This document shows, one piece after another, positions 7,449 to 14,546 of a DNA stretch of 20,721 nt. The notes under the pieces were generated by a model. That model did not search any database and was not told where the DNA came from. It worked only from the letters and a program-made list of their open reading frames with translations. Source of the DNA: Bacteroides sp. Lineage in GTDB: Bacteria; Bacteroidota; Bacteroidia; Bacteroidales; Bacteroidaceae. Location of the stretch: positions 1 through 20,721 of the forward strand of contig DXLM01000056.1 in NCBI GenBank assembly GCA_019414725.1. Direction: 5' to 3'. Every line of letters begins with the position of its first letter. Position 1 is the first letter of the stretch. Both the position numbers and the translations under genes were made by a program.

Positions 7449-8271
7449 CCCGCACCCCCGTGTGGGCTTTCTTATTTTTAGAGTATTCAAAGAGAGTCTG
7501 AGAATCTAGAATAACTTTCTTCATGACCGATGAAGCATGAAGCAAATGCAATTTACCATCCACCCAACAGGCAAATCCTGTATGCACCACATCCAGCCCT
7601 TTTATATTGGTAGTAATCGCTATGATATCCCCATTCTTTATGTCCAACTCCTCAGAAGAAACGTTCAGACTTGTTTTAGGAATATAAGAAACAGGAACAT
7701 TTTTCCATTTTCTCTCTATTTCAATCATCTGGGATATCATGGAAGGATTATTTTTCAACCGATGATAATTGTCAGAGTGTGTGGACATAAAATCCAAATT
7801 CAAGATTTGTGATACAGCAAGCCCTAATTCCCCTGTACGTTCATGTACAATTCCTTTCTGTTCGTTATCCTTAATCCAATCACTGAAGTAATGTAAACGC
7901 GAGACATAACCGGCTTGTTTTCCATTCCGATAGCGGATACACAGCAACGCTTTTTTGTAACTTTCAAAGTCACTTTTCCCATACTTGTCAGCGAGACTCA
8001 ATGCAAGTACTGTTTCAACTAATGTGGTACAATCCACCTTATCCAAATGAACAACTAATCTCTCTTCATCTGTCCCATCCAATGTATTCGCTACGTATGG
8101 AACCCCTAATAGATTTTGGGCAAAAAACAATATCCTACAACTATCGGCCGGCAACCGGGCAGCTTTTTGAAGCAGACTCTCGACTTTTATACTGTCATTT
8201 TCTGATGCTGAAACGATACAAGGCATTATTCCTAAAATCATTCCCAGCAACCACGGATACAGCTTTCTCAT
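7420..8271 (-). CDS. DUF1460 family exported protein (putative cell-wall amidase)
   Basis: PF07313-like protein, often annotated as N-acetylmuramoyl-L-alanine amidase-like and related in fold to NlpC/P60 cysteine hydrolases. With the start at 8271 it has 283 aa and a good signal peptide (MRKLYPWLLGMILGIMPCIV, cleavage near SAS). The candidate nucleophile is C81 in KVDCTTLVE; candidate histidines are H230 in VVHTGF and H245 in LLHASS. An upstream in-frame ATG at 8304 gives 294 aa, but a well-formed promoter at 8310-8340 would start transcription almost on that codon, so 8271 is preferred. Predicted periplasmic or surface, perhaps trimming peptidoglycan stems. It is convergent with the glycan polymerase mtgA, overlapping by 29 bp. 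Enzyme activity is inferred only. Confidence 0.85.
   Translation of the reverse strand: MRKLYPWLLGMILGIMPCIVSASENDSIKVESLLQKAARLPADSCRILFFAQNLLGVPYVANTLDGTDEERLVVHLDKVDCTTLVETVLALSLADKYGKSDFESYKKALLCIRYRNGKQAGYVSRLHYFSDWIKDNEQKGIVHERTGELGLAVSQILNLDFMSTHSDNYHRLKNNPSMISQMIEIERKWKNVPVSYIPKTSLNVSSEELDIKNGDIIAITTNIKGLDVVHTGFACWVDGKLHLLHASSVMKKVILDSQTLFEYSKNKKAHTGVRVISFSSLKP
7449..7466 (+). terminator. mtgA terminator lying inside the DUF1460 coding region
   Basis: A 7-bp stem (7449-7455 with 7460-7466, one G-T pair) closes a CCCC loop and is followed by CTTTCTTATTTTTA. It begins right after the mtgA stop codon and falls within the C-terminal codons of the convergent gene. Confidence 0.65.
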
Positions 8272-8309
8272 ATATTTTTTCTTATCTACCTGTTTTTTCT
8301 GCATGGCAA

Positions 8310-8340
8310 CAAAGATAACACATAACTGAATGAATGCAAA
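8310..8340 (-). promoter_or_regulatory. Bacteroides-type promoter of the DUF1460 gene
   Basis: On the minus strand TTTG (8337-8340), a 19-bp spacer and TATCTTTG (8310-8317) match the consensus exactly. Transcription should start near 8303, leaving about 33 nt of A-rich leader to the ATG at 8271. Confidence 0.82.
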
Positions 8341-8366
8341 TTTTAAAAGAATGAAAAGATAAAAAC

Positions 8367-8403
8367 ATCCGCCATGACAAATTCAACACTTGCCATAGCG
8401 GAT
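8367..8403 (-). terminator. Terminator of the carboxyltransferase gene
   Basis: Arms 8390-8403 and 8367-8380 pair over 14 bp on the minus strand (two G-U pairs) around a 9-base loop. On that strand the stem is followed by GTTTTTATCTTTT. The mismatches are wobble pairs only on the minus strand, which supports this orientation. Confidence 0.8.
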
Positions 8404-8428
8404 AAAAAAGCTATATAGCACCTTTAAA

Positions 8429-10204
8429 TCATGCAGTAAACTCTGTTCTTTCCAAATAAGCTATAACATCACCTTTATTAACTACAGCTCCTTGTTGGGC
8501 GCAAACTTCTACAATACGTCCTGTAAAATTAGCAAAAATCTTTTCATACTCTCCCCACGGAGTGGAAATATAACAGAACACTTCATCATGCTGGTATTTC
8601 CGTCCGACAAACGGTGCCATAGAAGGACCTTCCACGGAAACTTCCCATAAAATCTGCCCCTTATCCGGTGCAATAATAGGATCTGCCTTAGCACGCTTAT
8701 ATTTTCGGATCGTTTCCTCATCGAAGCCACTTTTTACCATAGCCGCATCCTGAGCACGTTGTAAATCATCCATAAAACGTTTCTTGGCTACACCCGATTT
8801 ATAATCACGGTATTGCCGGTCATGCATAGCCAGTTCAAACAACTCTTCCTCATCCTCACCATATTCCCATCCATTATCATCCATCTCCTTACGGTACTTG
8901 TCCAGCTCATCAGGATAGTTCACCTGAGGATCTTCATCAGTGAATTCGTAGCCTTTACTTTTCGCCAGTTCGATTATTTCAGGAGCCAACGCACCCGGCA
9001 ATTTTCCACTTTTTCCCAAAATCATATCCCATGTATGGTTATCAATCATCGTCCATCTCTCCTCTCCCTTCACCAATTGCATAACATTCATCAAAGCCAC
9101 ATTCTTCACATATTGGCTAAACGGTGTTACTAAAGGTGGATATCCCAATTTCGGCCATACGTATTCCACTTCTTCAAACAGCATCACTACCAAATCATCC
9201 AAACTCATAGGTTCCTTTCCCTGTCCTTTCAGAATCAGATTGATGCCCGAATGCACCCCTTTCAGATCGGCCATCATTGAACCCATCATGCCACCGGGAA
9301 GTCCACATCCCAGCAGCAAGGAAGACATATGTTTGTTGGTAGGATCAATAAAATATCCCAAAAAATCATCAATAAATTCCTGCGTCATGCTACGCGCTTT
9401 CATATAAGCCTTCATATTGATTTCAGGTACCTGAAAACCTGCATTTTTCAACATAGCCTGTACAGAAATTACGTCAGGATGCACTTTTCCCCATGACAAC
9501 GGCTCCATAGCGACATCAATGATATCCGCACCATTCTCACAAACTTCCAAAATAGATGCCATAGATAACCCAGGACCGGAATGTCCATGATATTGTACAA
9601 TGACTTCAGGATGTTTATCTTTGATATTTCTCACCAACTGCCCCAACATTTCAGGACGGCCGATACCTGCCATATCTTTCAAACAGATTTCGGGTGCCCC
9701 CGCTTCTATTAACTGGTCGGCAATATAAGAATAATAATCCACCGTATGTACAGGAGAATAAGTGATGCAAAGAGTGGCTTGAGGAATCATCCCCGCTTCT
9801 TTAGCATATTTTATGGAAGGAATAATATTACGAACTTCATTCAAACCACAAAAAATACGAGTAATATCCACTCCTTGCGCATGTTTTACCCTATACATCA
9901 ACCGACGTACATCAGCTGGAACAGGATACATTCGCAATGCATTTAAACCACGGTCCAACATATGCGTCTGAATACCCGCCTCACGTAAAGGCTTGGTAAA
10001 TGTACGCACTGCCTTGTTAGGATTCTCACCATATAGCAAGTTCACTTGTTCAAAAGCACCTCCATTAGTTTCGACTCGGGCAAAACACCCCATTTCAACG
10101 ATTAGAGGAGCAATTTTGGCTAACTGATCAGCTCTGGGCTGGTACTTCCCTGATGACTGCCACATATCGCGGTAGACCAAACTGAATTTGATTTCTTTTT
10201 TCAT
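8429..10204 (-). CDS. Oxaloacetate decarboxylase alpha / pyruvate carboxylase subunit B-like carboxyltransferase
   Basis: Member of the family that moves CO2 between biotin and pyruvate/oxaloacetate (OadA, PycB, transcarboxylase 5S). With the ATG at 10204 it has 591 aa (MKKEIKFSLVYRDMWQSSGK). A longer reading from TTG at 10252 would start inside the -7 box. Carboxyltransferase residues expected from pyruvate carboxylase are present: R12, D13 and Q16 (YRDMWQS), the carboxylated-lysine candidate K176 (CLKDMAG), metal histidines H206/H208 (YHGHSG) and T360 (VTPFSQ). The usual RDAHQS histidine is W15. An acidic linker (about 422-459) leads to a C-terminal barrel-sandwich domain (about 519-586) in which the biotin-acceptor motif (A/E)MK(M/L) is replaced by STPWGEY. 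It probably relies on a separate biotin carrier or has changed function. Cytoplasmic. Confidence 0.88.
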   Translation of the reverse strand: MKKEIKFSLVYRDMWQSSGKYQPRADQLAKIAPLIVEMGCFARVETNGGAFEQVNLLYGENPNKAVRTFTKPLREAGIQTHMLDRGLNALRMYPVPADVRRLMYRVKHAQGVDITRIFCGLNEVRNIIPSIKYAKEAGMIPQATLCITYSPVHTVDYYSYIADQLIEAGAPEICLKDMAGIGRPEMLGQLVRNIKDKHPEVIVQYHGHSGPGLSMASILEVCENGADIIDVAMEPLSWGKVHPDVISVQAMLKNAGFQVPEINMKAYMKARSMTQEFIDDFLGYFIDPTNKHMSSLLLGCGLPGGMMGSMMADLKGVHSGINLILKGQGKEPMSLDDLVVMLFEEVEYVWPKLGYPPLVTPFSQYVKNVALMNVMQLVKGEERWTMIDNHTWDMILGKSGKLPGALAPEIIELAKSKGYEFTDEDPQVNYPDELDKYRKEMDDNGWEYGEDEEELFELAMHDRQYRDYKSGVAKKRFMDDLQRAQDAAMVKSGFDEETIRKYKRAKADPIIAPDKGQILWEVSVEGPSMAPFVGRKYQHDEVFCYISTPWGEYEKIFANFTGRIVEVCAQQGAVVNKGDVIAYLERTEFTA

Positions 10205-10240
10205 AATTATTACTTGATTTAAAGGTGTCTTGTCCTTTTG

Positions 10241-10248
10241 CAAATATA
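10241..10248 (-). promoter_or_regulatory. Candidate -7 box of the carboxyltransferase gene
   Basis: TATATTTG on the minus strand fits TAnnTTTG; no good TTTG is placed 19-21 bp upstream. Transcription from it would start near 10234, supporting the ATG at 10204 over the upstream TTG. Confidence 0.5.
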
Positions 10249-10337
10249 ACAAATGAATAAAAATAAAGTTAATATTCGAAGCTGTTTTTTAGCTTCCAAA
10301 AACATGTTTAATATCATATTGTAAACCAACAAAAACA

Positions 10338-10374
10338 AAAAAGGCAGAGCAAAAGAATTTCACTCTACCTTTTT
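10338..10374 (-). terminator. Terminator of the ECF sigma gene
   Basis: Arms 10363-10374 and 10338-10349 pair over 12 bp on the minus strand (one G-U pair), with a 13-base loop and a following T run. It begins about 20 bp after the sigma gene stop codon. Confidence 0.78.
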
Positions 10375-10393
10375 GATAATTTTCCCCCTTGGA

Positions 10394-10897
10394 TTATACA
10401 AAATCACGGAGCTGTCCCTGCAAGCGTTGTCTGGTAAAAAAAATTCTGCTTTTTACAGTACCCAACGGCAATCCCAGCTTTTCGGCAATCTCACGATATT
10501 TAAATCCCGACACATGCATAGCGAATGGAATACGGTATTCTTTAGGAAGCAAACCGACTATACGATGTATTTCTTTCATGTCATAAGCTCCCTCGGTACT
10601 ATCAAAGCCGGAATCCTGAGGCATACTTAAATGGTAGAGATTGTCTGTATGGTCCACAAATGTCTGGTCACGCACTATTTTCCTATAATTGTTTATAAAG
10701 ATGTTACGCATAATGGTATACATCCATCCCTTAAAGTTTGTATCGGGGATATACTTGTCTTCATTATCCAGCGCTTTCAATGAAGTTTCTTGTAGCAGGT
10801 CATTAGCCTCCTCACGGTCGGCTGTGAGTTTGTATGCAAACCGAAGTAATTCTTCTTGCACACCCAGCAGGTTCTTTTTAAAACTAACGCTATTCAT
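10394..10897 (-). CDS. ECF-type RNA polymerase sigma factor
   Basis: 167-aa sigma-70 family protein with only regions 2 and 4, the ECF architecture. Region 2 spans about 15-75 (ELLRFAYKLTADREEANDLLQET and the -10 recognition segment FKGWMYTIMRNIFINNYRK, described here as two pieces). Region 4 spans about 108-161, with the helix-turn-helix YREIAEKLGLPLGTVKSRI. It should redirect RNA polymerase to a stress or envelope regulon; the signal is unknown. No anti-sigma gene is adjacent: it has its own promoter at 10946-10976 and its own terminator at 10338-10374, so it is monocistronic. The start ATG at 10897 fits the promoter, with a leader of about 40 nt. Confidence 0.94.
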   Translation of the reverse strand: MNSVSFKKNLLGVQEELLRFAYKLTADREEANDLLQETSLKALDNEDKYIPDTNFKGWMYTIMRNIFINNYRKIVRDQTFVDHTDNLYHLSMPQDSGFDSTEGAYDMKEIHRIVGLLPKEYRIPFAMHVSGFKYREIAEKLGLPLGTVKSRIFFTRQRLQGQLRDFV

Positions 10898-10945
10898 AAG
10901 TCTTTCAGTTTAGGTTCATATTCTTTTTCCATGCTCTCGGTAATG

Positions 10946-10976
10946 CAAGGATAGCGCATTTTAAATAGGTGTCAAA
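10946..10976 (-). promoter_or_regulatory. Bacteroides-type promoter of the ECF sigma gene
   Basis: Minus-strand TTTG (10973-10976), a 19-bp spacer and TATCCTTG (10946-10953) match the vegetative consensus with one base change in the -7 box. The TTTG lies 3 bp from the outer arm of the upstream gene's terminator. Confidence 0.75.
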
Positions 10977-10979
10977 GAA

Positions 10980-11045
10980 AAAACTATCAAAATAGGGGGT
11001 AAAAACCGTCATTTATCAGTTTTTACCCCCTGTTTTGATAGTTTT
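10980..11045 (-). terminator. Long hairpin terminator of the TRIC channel gene
   Basis: Arms 10980-11006 and 11019-11045 (27 nt each) are complementary except for one base, around a 12-base loop. The core is GGGGGTAAAAAC. On the minus strand the stem runs into T6 then CTTTG. It lies 10 bp after the channel gene stop codon. Confidence 0.82.
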
Positions 11046-11055
11046 CAGGTGCTAT

Positions 11056-11670
11056 TTAGCGTTGTTCCCCCTTTAAAATTGGTAAACAGATACTATATTT
11101 AACAGCTAAAATACGCGCCAAAAACACAGTACTACCTCCTATTATCTGGCAAATAAAGGCTTCCAGACCAAACAGATCACATATCCAATAGGCCAATCCC
11201 CCCACCACACAGGCCATTGCATAAATTTCTTTACGAAAAATAAGCGGAATTTCATTAATAAAAACATCGCGGAGCACACCACCTGCGGCCCCAGTGATAC
11301 TACCCATGATTATAGCTACCCAAAAAGGATATCCGAGAGCAATACTTTTGCCTACTCCCACTACTGTAAATAGTGCCAGACCGATGCTGTCGAACAGGAA
11401 AAAAGTGTTATGCATATGAATCAGATACTTGCCGAAAGCAATTACCCAAAACAATGCAAGTCCTGTACATATTAAATATATAGGGTCGGTCATCCAACCC
11501 GGAGTCACATCTAGAAGCACATCACGGATAGTACCTCCTCCGATAGCCGTTGCCAAACCCACTACATATGCACCAAACCAGTCAAACTGTTTGGCAGACG
11601 CCAATCTGATACCACTGATGGCAAAGGCAAACGTGCCTATAAAATCTAAAACTTGAACAAATGTTAGCAT
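11056..11670 (-). CDS. TRIC-type cation channel family protein (YadS/UPF0126-like)
   Basis: 204-aa integral membrane protein with about seven hydrophobic helices and the internal repeat of the prokaryotic TRIC family. Glycine-rich kinks are GGGTIRD (44-50) in the first half and GAAGGVLRD (127-135) in the second; both end in the conserved RD. Characterised family members form trimeric potassium-permeable channels; channel function here is by family. The preferred start is ATG 11670 (MLTFVQVLDFIGTFAFAISG), which opens directly into the first helix. A longer reading from 11766 would overlap the divergent epimerase start and adds a 32-residue stretch lacking family character. The gene is single, with a strong terminator downstream. 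Confidence 0.9.
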   Translation of the reverse strand: MLTFVQVLDFIGTFAFAISGIRLASAKQFDWFGAYVVGLATAIGGGTIRDVLLDVTPGWMTDPIYLICTGLALFWVIAFGKYLIHMHNTFFLFDSIGLALFTVVGVGKSIALGYPFWVAIIMGSITGAAGGVLRDVFINEIPLIFRKEIYAMACVVGGLAYWICDLFGLEAFICQIIGGSTVFLARILAVKYSICLPILKGEQR

Positions 11671-11720
11671 AATGGTTGTTATTTGTCTGCAAAGTAACGA
11701 ATAAATTCGATAAGAAAATG

Positions 11721-11728
11721 TATTTTTG
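11721..11728 (+). promoter_or_regulatory. Candidate -7 box upstream of the epimerase-like gene
   Basis: TATTTTTG fits TAnnTTTG and lies 25 bp before the ATG at 11754, in the 83-bp divergent gap. No TTTG at the expected upstream distance is seen. Confidence 0.4.
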
Positions 11729-11753
11729 TGTTCAGAAAATAGCTTAAAATAAG

Positions 11754-12842
11754 ATGAAAGTAACAATTATCGCAGGTGCACGTCCCAATTTCATGAAAAT
11801 TGCCCCATTAATGCGTGCTATCAAGGCTGCAAAGGCAGCAGGAAAAAATATCACTGCCCGTCTGGTCTACACAGGTTCGGACGAAGATAAAAGTTTGGAA
11901 CCTTCTCTGTTTACAGACCTGGATATGCCGCGTCCCGATGTATATCTGCATGTAGATAATACAGATTTTTTCCAGCGAATGGCAGGTATATTGGTAGCTT
12001 TCGCCCGCGAACTGGAACAGCATCCTGCACAGGTAGTACTTGTAGTGGATGACCTGACTCCTACTATGGCGTGCTCTATCGTAGCTAAAAAGAAAGGGAT
12101 AAAAGTCGCTCATCTAGTGGCCGGAACCCGCTCTTTCGATATGGATATGCCAAAGGAAGTGAACAGCATGATAACAGATGGCTTGTCCGATTATCTGTTC
12201 ACGGCCGGAATGGTAGCCAACCGCAATCTGAATCAAACAGGAACCGAACAGGCACATGTACATTTTGTAGGAAACATCCTGATTGATACGCTGCGTTATA
12301 ACCGTACCCGTTTACAGCGCCCGGTAGCGTTCTCCATTATGGGACTGAAAGAAAAAGAATACCTCTTGCTAACATTGAACAAACATTCATTGCTAAACAA
12401 GGACACAACACTGAAAGCCATCTTCCGCACTATACTGGAAAAAACAGACAAGCCGATCGTGGCGCCGCTCCATACATATGTAAAAAACAAGCTGTCTGCT
12501 TTAGGAATTACTTCCGAAAGGTTATATATATTACCACCGCAACCTTATTTGTCATTCGGATATTTAGTGAACCATGCCTGGGGTATCATTACAGATTCGG
12601 GCAATGTAGCGGAAGAAGCTACTTTTTTAGGAATCCCCTGCATGACATTAAGCACGTATGCAGAACATCCCGAAACAGTGACAATCGGCACAAACCGGCT
12701 GGTGGGGGAAAGCTCTGAAATCCTGGCAGACGTCCTTGACATTCTGAATAAAGGAGAATGGCAGAAGGGACATTTGCCGGAACGTTGGGATGGACACGCT
12801 GCAGAAAGAATTGTACAAACATTGCTGGGTGAACATAAATAA
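11754..12842 (+). CDS. UDP-N-acetylglucosamine 2-epimerase-like protein (WecB family, divergent)
   Basis: 362 aa with the two-Rossmann-domain layout of non-hydrolysing UDP-GlcNAc 2-epimerases, which convert UDP-GlcNAc to UDP-ManNAc for surface polysaccharides. Kept: GARPNFMKIAPLM (8-20), an acidic pair D99-D100 at the VxGD site, PKEVN with E135, SDYLF (145-149), FVGNILID (171-178), PLH (238-240), ITDSGNVAEEA (279-289) and GTNRLVG (312-318). Changed: the HVEAGLR segment reads HLVAGTR, putting V122 where E117 of E. coli WecB belongs. The TGHRRE segment reads TLNKHS, so the H213 equivalent is N209. The TGQH segment is TGSDED. Nucleotide binding looks preserved, but ordinary 2-epimerase chemistry is doubtful. 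It stands alone, divergent from the TRIC gene. Confidence 0.82.
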   Translation: MKVTIIAGARPNFMKIAPLMRAIKAAKAAGKNITARLVYTGSDEDKSLEPSLFTDLDMPRPDVYLHVDNTDFFQRMAGILVAFARELEQHPAQVVLVVDDLTPTMACSIVAKKKGIKVAHLVAGTRSFDMDMPKEVNSMITDGLSDYLFTAGMVANRNLNQTGTEQAHVHFVGNILIDTLRYNRTRLQRPVAFSIMGLKEKEYLLLTLNKHSLLNKDTTLKAIFRTILEKTDKPIVAPLHTYVKNKLSALGITSERLYILPPQPYLSFGYLVNHAWGIITDSGNVAEEATFLGIPCMTLSTYAEHPETVTIGTNRLVGESSEILADVLDILNKGEWQKGHLPERWDGHAAERIVQTLLGEHK

Positions 12843-12843
12843 A

Positions 12844-12918
12844 ATGGAGAACCAATAAAAACACGGATGCCGCAGAATATCAAATTCTACGGCATCCGTG
12901 TTTTTATTGGTTCTCCAT
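12844..12918. terminator. 35-bp inverted repeat, bidirectional terminator
   Basis: Arms 12844-12878 and 12884-12918 are complementary at 34 of 35 positions around the loop ATCAA. The central part has the form AAAAACACGGATGCCG with T5 on the other side, so it can terminate transcripts arriving from either strand. It starts 1 bp after the epimerase stop codon and ends 24 bp before the stop of the convergent DUF3078 gene. Confidence 0.85.
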
Positions 12919-12942
12919 CGATATCGCTTACACTCTCCTTTC

Positions 12943-14337
12943 TTACCAAGTATAATTCAAACCAAAACTAAGCAATTCCTGCAACTGGAAATAACTCTTG
13001 TTATCTTCTGTCAGTGTCACACCGTCATCATAACGCGCATGAACAAACAACTTAGTAGACAAATAACGGTTCAACACAAAATTAAATGTATTTTCCCAAC
13101 TGGCAATTACGGTGTCATAAGTTGTAAAGTACTCCAATTTAGACTCCCACACAATACTGGGGATAATTGTCCAAGTCAGATTACCTGTAAATTTCGAACC
13201 GAAGAGATTCGCTGTTTTATGCCCCGGATCCACATTAAAAGCACCCGGATCAGTTATCTTATCATTGCTGATATACATAAAAGTATACGCCAGTGGAGAT
13301 CCCAACAAAGACAATGAATAATTCTTCTTATTCTGCTTAAAGTCCATACCGAGGGTTATATCCAATTGGGCGGGAGACAGAAAATTAGAAATCATATCAT
13401 TCGTATTCGTTTTATAATTTCCAAAGAACTGAGTCTTGAACTCGCCCGCCAAAGTATAATACCAGTTTTTGAAGGCTTTTACACCCAGTTTACTGCTTAA
13501 ACGAAGCAAGTCGGCATTCGTCTTATACTTATGCACTGTATCTGACGGTGCTGTAACAAAACCCAATTTTATTTCCAGCTTATTTTCAAACTCTATACGC
13601 TGGCGGTCATCAAAATTAGCTTCCAGCACTAAGCCGGACAACAGCGCATTAGTACTTTCACCACCTTTATACCAGTTATCTGAAATATAATGTTGTGTGA
13701 ACTGAACATACCCATTCCCCTTATGCGTCCAAAAGTTAGGGCGTACCACCAACAATTCATTATCCGTAGTCAAGCTTTCCACCGGTGTTTCCGGTTGAAG
13801 GAAACTTTTGATTCTCTCTTTCCTTGGTCTTTTTACTATCTGATTATTTTCCAGTGGTTTCAAATCAGCCAAATAAAGTTCGTTATTCACCAATCTGCCC
13901 GGATATTGCAAATAATAATTCCTTAATATATTATTCGACCAACGGTCAGCAGCGGCCAAGGTTTCCAAATCGGGCAGTTGATATATAGCTGCAGATGCAG
14001 AGTCACGCTTTCCCATATATAGCGAATCGACAGCTGTCATTATTTTCGTATCCGGACTCCATTTTATTTCAAAAATTTCTTTTATAGGAGCTTCATAATA
14101 AGTGGGCGGAACAAACAACTTATAAAAAGCCGGATTAGGACGTACCCGCCGGGGCGCCGGAATATTCAAATCATCCCACAGCCTGAAATAAGCAAAATAA
14201 GATGCGCTTAATGCAGACAATGAATCAGAATAGGCTTTCACAGCCGGATTTTCTTTCGTCTTGGCTATTTTCTGTGCCGGCACTTCTTCCATACAGAATA
14301 CAGCAAGTATTATAGCCAAACATATACTTTTTCTCAT
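12943..14337 (-). CDS. DUF3078 family outer-membrane beta-barrel protein
   Basis: 464 aa from ATG 14337, with a signal peptide (MRKSICLAIILAVFCMEEVP, cleavage near PAQ). An N-terminal segment of about 170 residues has no motif I recognise. The C-terminal half is a run of amphipathic beta-strands beginning near FWTHKGNGYVQFTQHYISDN, followed by WYKGGESTNA, the pattern of the Bacteroidetes-specific DUF3078 family, and ending in LSFGLNYTW with a terminal aromatic residue. Probable outer-membrane barrel of unknown role. A longer reading from TTG at 14358 would begin inside the -7 box of a well-formed promoter (14356-14387), so the ATG is chosen. It is separately transcribed, divergent from pyrG and convergent with the epimerase-like gene. 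Confidence 0.82.
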   Translation of the reverse strand: MRKSICLAIILAVFCMEEVPAQKIAKTKENPAVKAYSDSLSALSASYFAYFRLWDDLNIPAPRRVRPNPAFYKLFVPPTYYEAPIKEIFEIKWSPDTKIMTAVDSLYMGKRDSASAAIYQLPDLETLAAADRWSNNILRNYYLQYPGRLVNNELYLADLKPLENNQIVKRPRKERIKSFLQPETPVESLTTDNELLVVRPNFWTHKGNGYVQFTQHYISDNWYKGGESTNALLSGLVLEANFDDRQRIEFENKLEIKLGFVTAPSDTVHKYKTNADLLRLSSKLGVKAFKNWYYTLAGEFKTQFFGNYKTNTNDMISNFLSPAQLDITLGMDFKQNKKNYSLSLLGSPLAYTFMYISNDKITDPGAFNVDPGHKTANLFGSKFTGNLTWTIIPSIVWESKLEYFTTYDTVIASWENTFNFVLNRYLSTKLFVHARYDDGVTLTEDNKSYFQLQELLSFGLNYTW

Positions 14338-14355
14338 ACTAATTTTAGTTTTGTG

Positions 14356-14387
14356 CAAAAGTACACTTAATTTTCCTTTTCCCCAAA
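14356..14387 (-). promoter_or_regulatory. Bacteroides-type promoter of the DUF3078 gene
   Basis: Minus-strand TTTG (14384-14387), a 20-bp spacer and TACTTTTG (14356-14363) match the consensus. Transcription should start close to 14350, about 13 nt before the ATG at 14337. Confidence 0.78.
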
Positions 14388-14477
14388 AACTGTTTCCTTT
14401 ATATAATAACGAATGATAAATTCAGTTTCATCAAATGATTTTTTAAAGCATATCCGACAATATTGAAAAAGATTTTG

Positions 14478-14485
14478 TAATTTTG
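14478..14485 (+). promoter_or_regulatory. Candidate -7 box upstream of pyrG
   Basis: TAATTTTG fits TAnnTTTG, but no TTTG lies 19-21 bp upstream. The surrounding stretch holds further TTTTG/TTTGATAA repeats, so the true start point is uncertain. The pyrG leader would be about 55 nt. Confidence 0.35.
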
Positions 14486-14546
14486 CAACTTTGATAAATA
14501 TTGCGATTTTGATAATTAAGAAAATAACATTTAAAAATATTAAGTC

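Noticed and set aside
12898..13317. 139-codon + strand frame opposite the DUF3078 gene
   Set aside because: It starts in the arm of the 35-bp inverted repeat and is antisense to a well-supported signal-peptide barrel gene; the translation looks like no protein family.
14471..14520. Repeated TTTTG/TTTGATAA motifs upstream of pyrG as possible operator repeats
   Set aside because: They are irregularly spaced and A/T-rich; better explained as degenerate promoter-like sequence than a defined binding array.
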